Below, piece after piece: positions 18,200 to 27,721 of a stretch of DNA of 64,000 nucleotides. Location: NCBI RefSeq assembly GCF_900489465.1, contig NZ_UEFQ01000026.1:141268-205267 (forward strand), written 5' to 3'. Under the pieces are notes generated by a model. The model made no database searches. It saw only the letters and a program-made list of their open reading frames with translations, and was not told the origin of the DNA. Within the stretch, counting starts at the first letter, position 1; every line of letters begins with the position of its first letter. This DNA is from Aequorivita sp. CIP111184. GTDB lineage: Bacteria; Bacteroidota; Bacteroidia; Flavobacteriales; Flavobacteriaceae. The position numbers were made by a program, and so were the translations under genes.

Positions 18200-19423
18200 A
18201 TGAAAAGTTTATTTCTCACAGGAAGTTTAGTTGCAACATTATTCTTTGTATCATGTTCATCTGATGACGACCAAGCTATAGTCCAAAATACTGTTGAAGC
18301 TCCAGTTACATATAAATTTATTCGTGGCAGTGAGTCCACAGTAAGTTTTGACGGTCAAACTACCAGAATTTTAATGGCAGCTGAAACAGCTAGTGCCTTC
18401 ACCGATTTTGATACTACCACCCAGGTATCTCTTTTGGCTATGTTCAATCATCAAGCTGGAGATAACGACTTTTCAGATGTTTCTTTGAACGCTTCAGATA
18501 AAAATCTTCGAAGCAAAACTGCTGTTTCCTACGATTATTTTGGGACAAATGCTACCGAGAGCGCACAGATAAAGGCCACTTTTGATGGTTATATTTCTTC
18601 TCAGACAAATGAAGTGTTTCCAAATAGAATGATGGTAGCATCTCCTGGAGTTGCCGGTCAAATTGCAGACGGCAGCAGGACCCGTTACATTAGTGGAAAA
18701 GGTTTGGAGTATAGCCAAGCATTCGCAAAAAGTCTTCTAGGGGCATTGATAGCAGATCAAATGTTGAACAATTATTTAAGTGCAACTGTGCTTGATGAAG
18801 GTGATAACCGCCAAAACAACGACAACGGAATTACCGAAGAAAACAAACCATATACTACAATGGAGCATAAATGGGATGAAGCTTACGGTTACCTTTATGG
18901 TACCTCGGCTAATCCTGAAAACCCAAACCTGACTATTGGCGAAGATGATAAATTCTTAAATGAATATGTAGGTGCAGTAAATGGAAATGCAGATTTTGCA
19001 ACTATTGCTGCAGAAATTTGGAACGCCTTTAAAATGGGTCGTGCAGCTATCGTTGCTAAAAACTATGAAGTTCGCGATGAACAAGCCTCAATTATCCGTG
19101 AAAAAGTTTCAACAGTAATAGCCGCCCGGGGAATTTTCTATCTTCAAATAGGAAAAAACCAAATTGTTGATGGAAACCGTGAAGGAGCATTCCACGCTCT
19201 GTCCGAAGCATACGGATTTGTTTATAGTCTTCGTTTCACAAGAAACTCTGAAAGTGCTACGCCGCTTTTTACAAGAGCTGAAGTTGACACACTTTTGAAT
19301 ATGCTGATGAATTCTTCAGACAATGGATATTGGGAAATTACCACTGAAACTTTAGACGCTGTTTCTGAAGCTATGGCAGCAAAGTTCAACTTTACCGTGG
19401 CTCAGGCTGCGAGCAACGATTAA
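18200..19423 (+). CDS. DUF4856 domain lipoprotein
   Basis: The 407-residue product has a lipoprotein signal (V-S-C19 followed by S-S-D-D-D, a surface-export-like acidic stretch). The rest matches DUF4856, a Bacteroidota family usually encoded beside imelysin-like proteins and TonB receptors. Typical features are Y-K-F-I-R-G near residue 37 and a long helical C-terminal half containing E-H-K-W-D-E-A-Y-G. The biochemical role is unknown; the neighbourhood suggests capture of iron or another ligand at the cell surface. It is first of four genes behind a good promoter. Confidence 0.88.
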   Translation: MKSLFLTGSLVATLFFVSCSSDDDQAIVQNTVEAPVTYKFIRGSESTVSFDGQTTRILMAAETASAFTDFDTTTQVSLLAMFNHQAGDNDFSDVSLNASDKNLRSKTAVSYDYFGTNATESAQIKATFDGYISSQTNEVFPNRMMVASPGVAGQIADGSRTRYISGKGLEYSQAFAKSLLGALIADQMLNNYLSATVLDEGDNRQNNDNGITEENKPYTTMEHKWDEAYGYLYGTSANPENPNLTIGEDDKFLNEYVGAVNGNADFATIAAEIWNAFKMGRAAIVAKNYEVRDEQASIIREKVSTVIAARGIFYLQIGKNQIVDGNREGAFHALSEAYGFVYSLRFTRNSESATPLFTRAEVDTLLNMLMNSSDNGYWEITTETLDAVSEAMAAKFNFTVAQAASND

Positions 19424-19502
19424 ATATTTAAAGTTAGCACCGATCGGTTGGCACATATTTTAGCCGGTTGATTTTCAAGTTTAAAAATCTAAACATATAC
19501 AA

Positions 19503-20624
19503 ATGAAATATTTAAAATTAGGAAGTTTCTTTTTTGTAATCGCGCTTTTGGCTGCAGCTTGCTCCAGTGATAGCGATAATGCTACTGAAACTGGTGATAG
19601 TTTTGACCGCAGCGCTATGCTTGTAAATTGGGCGGACAATATTATAATTCCAGCCTACAGTAGTTTTAATTCCAAAGCTTCGCAGTTAAAAATAAAGACT
19701 ACGGAATTTACGACAACCCCAACAGTTGAAAACTTGCAAACACTAAAGGTTGCTTGGAAAGATGCTTATGTTTCGTTTCAAAATGTTTCCATGTTTGAAA
19801 TTGGAAAGGCTGAAGAAGTTCGTTTTAGAAACCGTTTAAATGTATATCCAACTGATGTTGCACAAATAGAAAATTTCATTGCTGGCGGTATCTTCGATTT
19901 TGCATTGCCGTCTACTATCGATAAACAAGGCTTTCCAGCTCTAGATTATATGTTGAATGGTTTAGCGGAAACAGATGCTGAAATTATAACCTTTTACACT
20001 TCAAATAATAATGCGGAAGGTTATAAAAATTATCTTCAAGCCTTATCTGAAACTATCTCATCTTTAAGCAATGAAGTGTTCACAAGCTGGACGGGCGGCT
20101 ACCGAGACGTTTTTGTAGCTAACACAAGTTCCTCCGCTTCTGGTGCTGTTGATAAACTTACTAACGATTATATTTTTTACTTTGAAAAAGTCCTTCGCGC
20201 TGGAAAAGTAGGAATTCCCGCAGGTGTTTTTTCAAACGAAACGCTGCCGCAAAATGTAGAGGCGTTCTATAAAAAAGACATTTCAAAAGAACTTTTATTG
20301 AAAGCTATTGATGCTAGCCGTGATTTTTTCAATGGGAAAAGTTTTGATGGCAATTCAAGTGGACAAGGTTTTAAAACATACCTTGATTATTTGAATACCA
20401 TTAAAAATGGAGCAAACCTTAGCTCGTTGATTAATGATCAATTTACTGTTGCCAAAAATAAAACAAACGAGTTGAACGTGAATTTTGTACAACAGGTTGA
20501 AACCGATAATTCAAAAATGCTAGCCACTTATGATGAATTGCAGCGCATCGTTATACTGCTGAAAGTGGACATGATTCAGGCTTTGGACGTAAGCATTGAC
20601 TACGTAGACGCTGATGGGGACTAA
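19503..20624 (+). CDS. Imelysin-family (EfeO/IrpA-like) lipoprotein
   Basis: The 373-residue protein has a lipoprotein signal (A-A-C20-S-S-D-S-D). The remainder is mostly helical, with the two-bundle imelysin pattern: L-x-x-A-W-x-x-A near residues 77-84 and a middle signature region. The classical G-x-H-x-x-E motif is replaced by G-F-P-A-L-D near residues 140-146, so the usual metal-ligand histidine is absent. Imelysins are thought to take part in iron uptake. The stop overlaps the start of the HTTM gene. Confidence 0.87.
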   Translation: MKYLKLGSFFFVIALLAAACSSDSDNATETGDSFDRSAMLVNWADNIIIPAYSSFNSKASQLKIKTTEFTTTPTVENLQTLKVAWKDAYVSFQNVSMFEIGKAEEVRFRNRLNVYPTDVAQIENFIAGGIFDFALPSTIDKQGFPALDYMLNGLAETDAEIITFYTSNNNAEGYKNYLQALSETISSLSNEVFTSWTGGYRDVFVANTSSSASGAVDKLTNDYIFYFEKVLRAGKVGIPAGVFSNETLPQNVEAFYKKDISKELLLKAIDASRDFFNGKSFDGNSSGQGFKTYLDYLNTIKNGANLSSLINDQFTVAKNKTNELNVNFVQQVETDNSKMLATYDELQRIVILLKVDMIQALDVSIDYVDADGD

Positions 20625-21988
20625 TGTTTAAAAAAGTTCAAAAATATTTTCAGGAAGAAACTCAAGCCGCACCTCTCGCTGTTTTTCGTGTTCTTTTTGG
20701 TATTATGATGTTTTTGAGTATCATTCGATTTTGGGCAAATGGCTGGATTGAAAAACTGTATGTAAATCCGAAATTTTTCTTCAGTTATTACGGTTTTGAA
20801 TGGGTAAAGCCTATTGACAATTATACCTATATTATTTTTATAATCTGCGGACTTGCTTCATTATTTGTGGCTTTGGGCTACAAATACCGAATAGCAATTA
20901 TCGTTTTCTTTTTGAGCTTTACCTACATTGAGTTGATGGATAAAACCACTTATCTCAACCATTATTATTTTATAAGCTGTGTGAGTTTTTTGATGATTTT
21001 TTTACCTGCGAATGCCTACTTTTCTGTGGACGCTTTTAAAAACCAGTTCAGAGCATTCCAAATGGTCCCAAAATGGACTATTGACAGCATTAAGTTGATG
21101 TTGGGAATAGTCTATTTTTATGCAGGTTTGGCAAAACTAAACAGCGATTGGCTCTTTAAAGCAATGCCCTTAAAAATATGGCTTCCTTCAAAATATGATC
21201 TTCCTTTTTTGGGAGATTTAATGCAACAGCAATGGCTACATTTTGTATTCAGTTGGAGCGGTGTGGTTTATGATTTGGCAATTCCTTTTTTACTGCTGTA
21301 TAAGCCTACGCGTTGGTTCGCTTTTGCTTTGGTAGTCGTCTTTCATGTTATGACGCGGGTCTTATTTCCTATTGGTATGTTTCCATTTATAATGATTGTA
21401 AGCACACTTATTTTTTTTGATACAGGCTTTCACCAAAGGATTATTCGTTTCATTACGAAAATATTGCGAATAGATTATTCGAAAATGGTCGCTATGGCGC
21501 AAACAAGAAAATATCGTTTTAAACGAAACATAGCTTTGCATATTTTGACCGTCTTTTTTGTAATCCAATTATTATTTCCGTGGCGCTATTTGGTGTATCC
21601 CAATGAACTTTTCTGGACAGAGGAAGGGTACCGTTTTTCCTGGCGCGTTATGTTGATGGAAAAGGCGGGCTATGCCCAATTTAAAATAAAAAACACAGAA
21701 ACCGGAGAGCAATTTTTGGTGAACAATACCGATTTTTTGACACCTTTTCAAGAAAAGCAGATGAGCACACAGCCAGATTTTATATTGCAGTACGCGCATT
21801 ACTTGGGAAATCATTTCGCCTCGCAAGGCCATAAAAATGTTGCCGTGTATGCAGAAAGCTATGTAGCATTGAACGGAAGGTTGAGCCAGCCATACATAAA
21901 TCCAAAGGTGGATTTGATGAAGCAGAAAGAATCCTTCTGTCGCAAAGATTGGGTTCTGCCATTTAACGATACAATCAAAGGACTTTAA
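20624..21988 (+). CDS. HTTM / vitamin K-dependent carboxylase-like membrane protein
   Basis: This 454-residue protein has about eight hydrophobic segments in the first 310 residues. Family motifs include R-V-L-F-G-I near residue 22, H-Y-Y-F near 109 and K-L-N-S-D-W-L near 168. The soluble C-terminal third is beta-like and charged. The HTTM fold is shared with vertebrate vitamin K gamma-glutamyl carboxylase, but bacterial members with known activity are rare. Between an imelysin and a TonB receptor it could modify a surface protein or help transport. Start overlaps the preceding stop as TAATG. Confidence 0.87.
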   Translation: MFKKVQKYFQEETQAAPLAVFRVLFGIMMFLSIIRFWANGWIEKLYVNPKFFFSYYGFEWVKPIDNYTYIIFIICGLASLFVALGYKYRIAIIVFFLSFTYIELMDKTTYLNHYYFISCVSFLMIFLPANAYFSVDAFKNQFRAFQMVPKWTIDSIKLMLGIVYFYAGLAKLNSDWLFKAMPLKIWLPSKYDLPFLGDLMQQQWLHFVFSWSGVVYDLAIPFLLLYKPTRWFAFALVVVFHVMTRVLFPIGMFPFIMIVSTLIFFDTGFHQRIIRFITKILRIDYSKMVAMAQTRKYRFKRNIALHILTVFFVIQLLFPWRYLVYPNELFWTEEGYRFSWRVMLMEKAGYAQFKIKNTETGEQFLVNNTDFLTPFQEKQMSTQPDFILQYAHYLGNHFASQGHKNVAVYAESYVALNGRLSQPYINPKVDLMKQKESFCRKDWVLPFNDTIKGL

Positions 21989-21997
21989 AATTATACG

Positions 21998-24430
21998 ATG
22001 TTGAAAAACACACTATTTATACTATTTTTATGTGCAAATATTTCTGCCTTTGCACAATTTACAATTACTGGAAAGGTGATTTCTAATGAAACAAACTTGC
22101 CAATTGAATACGCTGAAGTATATATTCTCGACCTCGGAAAATCGAAAATTACCGATGCAAGTGGGAACTTTGAATTTACTGAAATTCCTTCAGGAACTTA
22201 TGAATTTGCAGCTTTTAATTTGGAATATGAAGTTTTGAAAAAGCAAATTACTATTTCTGAAAATACAACAATTCCATTTCAACTAAAATTATTGGGCGAG
22301 CAGCTTTCCGAAGTATTTATCACAAAACAAAAGGAAGAGATTTTCGCATTAAGAAATCTAAAACAAGTAGAAGGCACAGCCATTTACGCAGGAAAAAAGA
22401 GCGAAGTAGTGGTTATGGAAAACCTCATTTTAAACACAGCCACCAACAATGCACGGCAGATTTATGCACAGGTTGTGGGTTTGAATATTTATGAAAACAA
22501 CGACGGCGGTTTACAATTAAACATTGGCGGTCGTGGTCTTAATCCGAACAGGACTGCAAATTTCAACACGCGCCAAAACGGATACGATATTTCGGCAGAT
22601 GTTTTGGGCTATCCTGAAAGTTATTACACGCCACCAGCAGATGCTATCAGTGAGATAGAAGTAGTTCGAGGCGCGGCTTCACTACAATACGGAACGCAAT
22701 TTGGGGGCTTGATAAACTTCAAATTGCATAAACCTAATCCAAAGAAAGAGATTGAATGGGTTTCGCGTCAATCTTTGGGATCTTATAATCTTTTCAACAG
22801 TTTCAACAGTCTCAGTGGCACCTTGGGAAAGTTTGGGTATTATGCATATTACAATTTCAAAACAGGAGGTGATTTTCGGCCAAATTCTGAATTTGATTCA
22901 CAAAACGCCTATGCCCACATAGATTATAAATTTTCAGAAAAAACCAAACTTGCTTTTGAAATGAGCTATCTGCATTACCTTGCCCAGCAACCCGGAGGGT
23001 TAACGGATAGACAGTTTGAGGAAGACCCAACGTTTAGCAACCGAACACGAAATTGGTTTAAGGTAGATTGGAAACTCTATTCACTTCGACTGGATCATAA
23101 ATTTTCTAACAAAACCGATTTCAGCTTAAACTTTTTTGCATTGGATGCATATAGAAAATCTGTTGGTTTTCGAGAAAACCGTGTTTCACAGCAGGATGAC
23201 ATAGATTCTCCTCGTGAGTTGATTTCTGGGAATTTCAACAATTGGGGTGCAGAAGCCCGTATTTTGACACAATACAACCTATTCCGAAATGAAAACGTTA
23301 TACTTTTTGGAGGGAAATATTATCAATCCAACAACGCTGAGCGCCAAGGTGCAGGAACAAACGGTAGTGATGCTGATTTTGATTTCGCTTCCGAAGAATA
23401 CCCTAATTATCCGCGTCAAAGCGATTTTGAATTTCCAAACTTAAACTTTGCAGCTTTTGGAGAGAATATTTTCAATATTTCATCTAAGTTTTCCATTACT
23501 CCTGGGTTTCGTTTTGAATATATAAAAACACAAAGTGAAGGTGAATTTAAAAAGATAAACTTTGATATAGCCGGCAATCCTATTTTGAACGAAGATATTA
23601 CTGACAATCGTGAATTTGAGCGTTCTTTTATTTTGTTAGGTGTTGGCTTGAGTTACAAACCTAAAAAGTTTATAGAATTCTACGGAAATATGAGCCAGAA
23701 TTACCGTTCGGTTACTTTCAATGACATTCGTGTAACCAATCCGTCGTTGGTGGTTGACCCAAACATAACCGATGAAGAAGGTTATACTTTTGATTTGGGT
23801 GCTCGGGGAAGATTTGGAAAGTATCTTTCTTATGATATTGGTGGCTTCTTTTTAAGTTATCAGGATAGGTTGGGGGTTATTGTTCGAGAGGTTAGTGATA
23901 TTCAAGAGGAACGCTTCCGCGGAAATATTGGCGACGCTATTACATACGGTTTGGAAAGTTTTGTGGATTGGAACATACTGGAAAGCTTTTCAGAAAACAG
24001 AAATTTGAGATTGAATTATTTCGTAAATCTTGCCGTGACAGGTAGCGAGTACACTTCTTCCGAAGAGAACAATGTAAAAGGGAACAAGGTGGAGTTTATT
24101 CCTGCTATTAACTTGAAAACGGGTCTTGGCTTTGGATATAAAAACTTCTTGGGAAGTCTGCAATATACATATTTGAGCAAGCAATTTACGGATGCTACAA
24201 ATAGCGAACGCGATTTTGAAAGTCAAAGTGGTATTGTGGGCGAAATACCTACCTATGATATTTTGGATCTGTCGTTATCATACAGTTTTGGCCGTTTCAA
24301 GTTCGAAAGTGGAATCAATAATGTTTTAGGCAACAGCTATTTTACCCGCCGAGCTACAGGTTATCCTGGTCCGGGAATTCTTCCGAGCCAACCTCGGACG
24401 TGGTATACGACGCTGCAGGTAAGGCTTTAA
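21998..24430 (+). CDS. TonB-dependent outer-membrane receptor (FecA-like)
   Basis: The 810-residue protein has a signal peptide (about 1-19). A carboxypeptidase-regulatory-like beta domain follows (about 22-105; V-I-S-N-E-T-N-L-P-I-E-Y-A), then a plug domain (about 120-245) with G-G-R-G and V-V-R-G-A-A-S-L-Q-Y-G. The remaining 22-strand barrel ends in the aromatic-type terminus V-R-L. It imports ligands across the outer membrane using TonB energy. FecA-like ferric-citrate or siderophore receptors are the closest type, and the imelysin neighbour supports iron, but ligand identity is not shown. Last gene of the locus, 9 nt after the HTTM gene. Confidence 0.92.
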   Translation: MLKNTLFILFLCANISAFAQFTITGKVISNETNLPIEYAEVYILDLGKSKITDASGNFEFTEIPSGTYEFAAFNLEYEVLKKQITISENTTIPFQLKLLGEQLSEVFITKQKEEIFALRNLKQVEGTAIYAGKKSEVVVMENLILNTATNNARQIYAQVVGLNIYENNDGGLQLNIGGRGLNPNRTANFNTRQNGYDISADVLGYPESYYTPPADAISEIEVVRGAASLQYGTQFGGLINFKLHKPNPKKEIEWVSRQSLGSYNLFNSFNSLSGTLGKFGYYAYYNFKTGGDFRPNSEFDSQNAYAHIDYKFSEKTKLAFEMSYLHYLAQQPGGLTDRQFEEDPTFSNRTRNWFKVDWKLYSLRLDHKFSNKTDFSLNFFALDAYRKSVGFRENRVSQQDDIDSPRELISGNFNNWGAEARILTQYNLFRNENVILFGGKYYQSNNAERQGAGTNGSDADFDFASEEYPNYPRQSDFEFPNLNFAAFGENIFNISSKFSITPGFRFEYIKTQSEGEFKKINFDIAGNPILNEDITDNREFERSFILLGVGLSYKPKKFIEFYGNMSQNYRSVTFNDIRVTNPSLVVDPNITDEEGYTFDLGARGRFGKYLSYDIGGFFLSYQDRLGVIVREVSDIQEERFRGNIGDAITYGLESFVDWNILESFSENRNLRLNYFVNLAVTGSEYTSSEENNVKGNKVEFIPAINLKTGLGFGYKNFLGSLQYTYLSKQFTDATNSERDFESQSGIVGEIPTYDILDLSLSYSFGRFKFESGINNVLGNSYFTRRATGYPGPGILPSQPRTWYTTLQVRL

Positions 24431-24472
24431 AGAATTCATAATTCACAATTCATAAATCTGAATTAATTAACG

Positions 24473-24480
24473 TACATTTG
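24473..24480 (+). promoter_or_regulatory. Candidate -7 element of guaB
   Basis: TACATTTG lies 54 nt before the guaB start in a short AT-rich gap. A matching TTG is not evident 19-22 nt upstream. Confidence 0.4.
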
Positions 24481-24534
24481 CACGCAATTAATCCATAATC
24501 ACTTTCGCAACCTTCGGAAGTTAATTTAATTGCA

Positions 24535-26007
24535 ATGACCGCACACGATAACAAAATTCTAGGAGAAGGACTTACTTATGACGATGTACTTTTAGTACCC
24601 GCATATTCTGAAGTTTTACCACGCGAAGTTTCCATCGCCACCAAGTTTTCACGAAATATTACACTGAACGTTCCTATTGTTTCCGCAGCAATGGATACTG
24701 TTACCGAAAGTGCCATGGCTATTGCTATTGCACGGGAAGGTGGAATTGGGGTGCTTCATAAAAATATGAGCATTGAAGACCAGGCTGCTGAAGTTCGCAA
24801 AGTTAAACGTGCAGAAAGCGGAATGATCATCGATCCGGTAACTTTAAAAAAATCAAATACAGTAGGCGATGCCCAAAAAACAATGCGCGAATACAGTATT
24901 GGTGGAATACCTATTATTAATGATGCAGGAAAATTAATAGGGATTGTTACCAACCGTGACCTTCGTTTTGAAAAAGATTTAAAACGTCCGCTTAGTGAAG
25001 TGATGACTACGGAAAACTTGGTTACCGTTGCTCAAGGTACCTCATTAAAAGAAGCGGAGATAATTCTTCAAAAGAACAAAATTGAAAAACTACCAGTAGT
25101 AAGTGATGATGGAAAACTTTTGGGACTAATTACTTTTAGAGATATTACAAAACTTACACAGAAACCTATTGCAAACAAGGATCAGTATGGCAGACTTCGT
25201 GTTGCGGCAGCACTTGGCGTAACCGCTGATGCTGTGGAAAGAGCCGAAGCTTTGGTAAACGCACAGATTGATGCAGTGATAATTGACACTGCTCATGGCC
25301 ACACTAAAGGTGTTGTTGAAGTTTTGAAAAAAGTAAAACAAAGATTTCCAGAACTTGATGTTGTAGTTGGAAACATTGCAACAGCTGATGCCGCCAAATA
25401 TTTGGTAGAAGCTGGTGCTGATGCTGTGAAAGTGGGGATTGGACCAGGTTCCATTTGCACTACCCGTGTAGTTGCGGGTGTAGGTTTTCCACAGTTTTCT
25501 GCTGTTTTGGAAGTTGCCGCAGCTTTAAAAGGCAGTGGAGTTCCCGTGATTGCTGATGGGGGAATTCGTTATACAGGCGATATTCCAAAGGCTATTGCTG
25601 CTGGAGCTGATTGTGTGATGCTTGGCTCATTGTTGGCAGGAACAAAAGAGTCTCCAGGAGAAACTATTATTTACGAAGGAAGAAAATTTAAATCATATCG
25701 CGGAATGGGTTCTGTGGAAGCAATGAAACAAGGTTCCAAAGACCGCTATTTCCAAGATGTTGAAGATGATATAAAAAAATTGGTTCCCGAAGGAATTGTA
25801 GGCCGTGTACCCTATAAAGGTGAATTAGTGGAAAGCATGACGCAGTTTATTGGTGGATTGAGAGCTGGAATGGGCTATTGCGGAGCTAAGGATATTGAGA
25901 CATTGAAAGAAAACGGCAAGTTTGTAAAAATTACTTTTTCAGGAATTGCAGAAAGTCATCCGCATGACGTAACCATTACAAAAGAGGCGCCGAATTATAG
26001 TAGATAA
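24535..26007 (+). CDS. guaB: Inosine-5'-monophosphate dehydrogenase
   Basis: The 490-residue enzyme oxidises IMP to XMP, the committed step of GMP synthesis. It has the TIM barrel interrupted by a pair of CBS domains (about residues 95-210). The catalytic loop G-P-G-S-I-C-T-T-R is near 300 and the flap follows, with Y-R-G-M-G-S. The start M-T-A-H-D-N-K and early G-L-T-Y-D-D-V-L motif are normal, as is the length. It is transcribed singly and followed by a terminator. Confidence 0.97.
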   Translation: MTAHDNKILGEGLTYDDVLLVPAYSEVLPREVSIATKFSRNITLNVPIVSAAMDTVTESAMAIAIAREGGIGVLHKNMSIEDQAAEVRKVKRAESGMIIDPVTLKKSNTVGDAQKTMREYSIGGIPIINDAGKLIGIVTNRDLRFEKDLKRPLSEVMTTENLVTVAQGTSLKEAEIILQKNKIEKLPVVSDDGKLLGLITFRDITKLTQKPIANKDQYGRLRVAAALGVTADAVERAEALVNAQIDAVIIDTAHGHTKGVVEVLKKVKQRFPELDVVVGNIATADAAKYLVEAGADAVKVGIGPGSICTTRVVAGVGFPQFSAVLEVAAALKGSGVPVIADGGIRYTGDIPKAIAAGADCVMLGSLLAGTKESPGETIIYEGRKFKSYRGMGSVEAMKQGSKDRYFQDVEDDIKKLVPEGIVGRVPYKGELVESMTQFIGGLRAGMGYCGAKDIETLKENGKFVKITFSGIAESHPHDVTITKEAPNYSR

Positions 26008-26033
26008 AAAATTAAAGCATACCAATATTTTAT

Positions 26034-26064
26034 TAGAAGCACTGGGTTTATCTGGTGCTTTTTC
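26034..26064 (+). terminator. Terminator of guaB
   Basis: The hairpin arms AGCAC and GTGCT, with a mismatched loop between, are followed by TTTTTCT 30-60 nt after the guaB stop. Confidence 0.6.
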
Positions 26065-26090
26065 TATTTGGAATGGAATACAGATTTTGT

Positions 26091-26504
26091 TTAAAGAGTA
26101 ACAAGTAAGGCTTTAAAATAATTTAGTATTATTTCCAGCTGATCACTGTTTTTTTTCTTGAGTTCTGCTGTATATGCAATTTGACTTTTGTAACCAATAA
26201 TCTTTGAATTTGGAAAATAAAGTAAGGCTCGCGTATATTGGTTGGAAAGTAATTTTTCACTTAGCGCTGTTTTATTTCCACGTAAACTGTATTGTGGCGT
26301 ACGGAAAATAATACTAGCGAAGGATGATTTTCTAATTTTGAAAGAAGATGGTCTGTCAATTAAATGTTGATATGGTTTTATTTTTATATGGATTCGCCGC
26401 TCCCAAGTATAGGTAACTTCATAATCTCGAGCTTGAATATTAATTTTTTCAGATATAATGCCTGAAGGGTTTTGGAGAATTTCCTCAAGCATGTTTTCAG
26501 TCAT
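26091..26504 (-). CDS. Hypothetical protein, likely paralogue of its upstream neighbour
   Basis: I do not recognise this 137-residue protein. It is soluble, with no signal peptide or membrane helix, and lysine- and isoleucine-rich. Its C-terminal half (G-N-K-x-x-L-x-x-K-L, then a closing helix with N-Y-F-K-A-L-L) resembles the C-terminal part of the protein encoded just upstream (G-N-K-K-L-I-D-K-L and I-L-K-A-L), so the two look like diverged tandem copies. The start at ATG 26504 overlaps the upstream stop by eight bases, so they are probably co-expressed. No catalytic motif is visible. Confidence 0.65.
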   Translation of the reverse strand: MTENMLEEILQNPSGIISEKINIQARDYEVTYTWERRIHIKIKPYQHLIDRPSSFKIRKSSFASIIFRTPQYSLRGNKTALSEKLLSNQYTRALLYFPNSKIIGYKSQIAYTAELKKKNSDQLEIILNYFKALLVTL

Positions 26505-27027
26505 TATGTGAATTTATTTTTTCTTCAAGAGCTTTTAGAATTGCTATAAAGTATTCAAATTCTGTTTCAGTTTCAATTCCTCTTGCGGGTGTAAGAATGA
26601 TTTTTGAAGTATTTTCTTTAGGAATACGAATATAAACTCTTTGTTTTTTGAGTTCACTGACAATAGAACCTGCCGTGCTTAATTTGTCAATTAATTTCTT
26701 ATTACCTTTAAAAATATAGGAACCTTTTATTAATATCTGGTTTGAGGGAAAAACATTTTGAAATATTATTTCCCAAAAAGAAACTGGGTATATTTCTAAA
26801 GTATTTTTGTTCTTATTTTGTAAATGAAGTGTTATTCTAAAAGGTTCCGCTGTTGGAATTGCGCCACCAACTTCATTAAGATTAACTGAAATTTTGGATT
26901 CGCCTATCATAAAGTATGCACTTTTTGGCTGATAAATCAATTTTCCAATTGGCGAAAAGGCTTCTTTTATGCTTTCTTCTGTATAAGTGCCATTATTTTT
27001 TTCTGCAAAATTTTTAAGAAGACTCAT
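26497..27027 (-). CDS. Hypothetical protein (first of a coupled pair)
   Basis: From ATG 27027 this gives 176 residues (M-S-L-L-K-N-F-A-E-K). A TTG nine bases upstream also lies in frame, but ATG is preferred. No signal peptide, membrane helix or recognised motif is present. The centre has alternating strand-like segments (residues 40-110) and the end is a likely helix with E-Y-F-I-A-I-L-K-A-L. It overlaps the following gene and shares a C-terminal pattern with it. Function is unknown; a small two-protein unit is the most that can be said. Confidence 0.65.
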   Translation of the reverse strand: MSLLKNFAEKNNGTYTEESIKEAFSPIGKLIYQPKSAYFMIGESKISVNLNEVGGAIPTAEPFRITLHLQNKNKNTLEIYPVSFWEIIFQNVFPSNQILIKGSYIFKGNKKLIDKLSTAGSIVSELKKQRVYIRIPKENTSKIILTPARGIETETEFEYFIAILKALEEKINSHND

Positions 27028-27075
27028 TAAAATCAATTCTGAAGGTATTCAAATATAACTATTTTCATAAAGCAT

Positions 27076-27110
27076 AAATAAAAAACGTGAAGCTTAAAGA
27101 CTTCACGTTA
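27076..27110 (-). terminator. Terminator of the OmpH gene
   Basis: The arms AACGTGAAG (27084-27092) and CTTCACGTT (27101-27109) form a perfect hairpin, followed on the minus strand by TTTTTTATTTA. Confidence 0.85.
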
Positions 27111-27137
27111 TAGTTTTATAAATTAAAAAAAGGTAGG

Positions 27138-27653
27138 CTATTTCCCTTCTTCTTCTACAGTAATAGTAATGCCTAACTCTTTTAGAATTGGCGTTGTAAG
27201 ATCATAATTTGGATCTAAATAAACCAAATCTGTGTTTGTTTGCATCACTTGAGTGTAGTTTTGAGCTTTCGCCACTTTATCCAATGCTTCGCCTATTTTT
27301 TTATAAAGAGGCTGTAGGTATTCTTTTTGTTTGATATCCATTAGCTTAGCGCCGTTTTGCTGAAATTTTTGGATATCTGCATCTAGACTTAAGAGAGCAG
27401 TCTGTTTCTCTTTTTTCTGTGCGGGAGTAAAGGAGGCCTCGCCACTTTTGTATTCTTCTGCGATTTTCTTGTATTCGTCTATTTTTTTGTTGAGATCTGC
27501 ATCCAATTGTTGTCCGTAGGATTGTAATTGTGTTTGTACAGTAATCATTTCGGGCATTTTGGAAAGAATGTACTCTACGTCAACAGCTCCTACTTTACTT
27601 TGTGCGAAAGCGGTAATTCCAATAAAAAATATGGCAACTTTTAAAAATTTCAT
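27138..27653 (-). CDS. OmpH/Skp family periplasmic chaperone
   Basis: The 171-residue protein has a signal peptide (about residues 1-18, ending F-A-Q-S). The mature domain has the Skp-like V-G-A-V-D-V-E-Y-I-L start and a long charged coiled-coil pair of helices (about 35-115), then the closing strand segment with L-V-Y-L-D-P. Such proteins hold unfolded outer-membrane proteins in the periplasm. Many Bacteroidota carry several OmpH paralogues; this one stands alone, away from bamA, with its own terminator. Confidence 0.9.
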   Translation of the reverse strand: MKFLKVAIFFIGITAFAQSKVGAVDVEYILSKMPEMITVQTQLQSYGQQLDADLNKKIDEYKKIAEEYKSGEASFTPAQKKEKQTALLSLDADIQKFQQNGAKLMDIKQKEYLQPLYKKIGEALDKVAKAQNYTQVMQTNTDLVYLDPNYDLTTPILKELGITITVEEEGK

Positions 27654-27721
27654 TGTGTTTGTATTTAAAGTATTTACAGCGCAATATTACTATAAATATT
27701 GCAAATAAGCATAAGGTAAGT

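Noticed and set aside
19424..19502. ACCGATCGGT palindrome between the DUF4856 and imelysin genes
   Set aside because: A single short palindrome with no T run or repeat elsewhere; not enough to call an operator or terminator.
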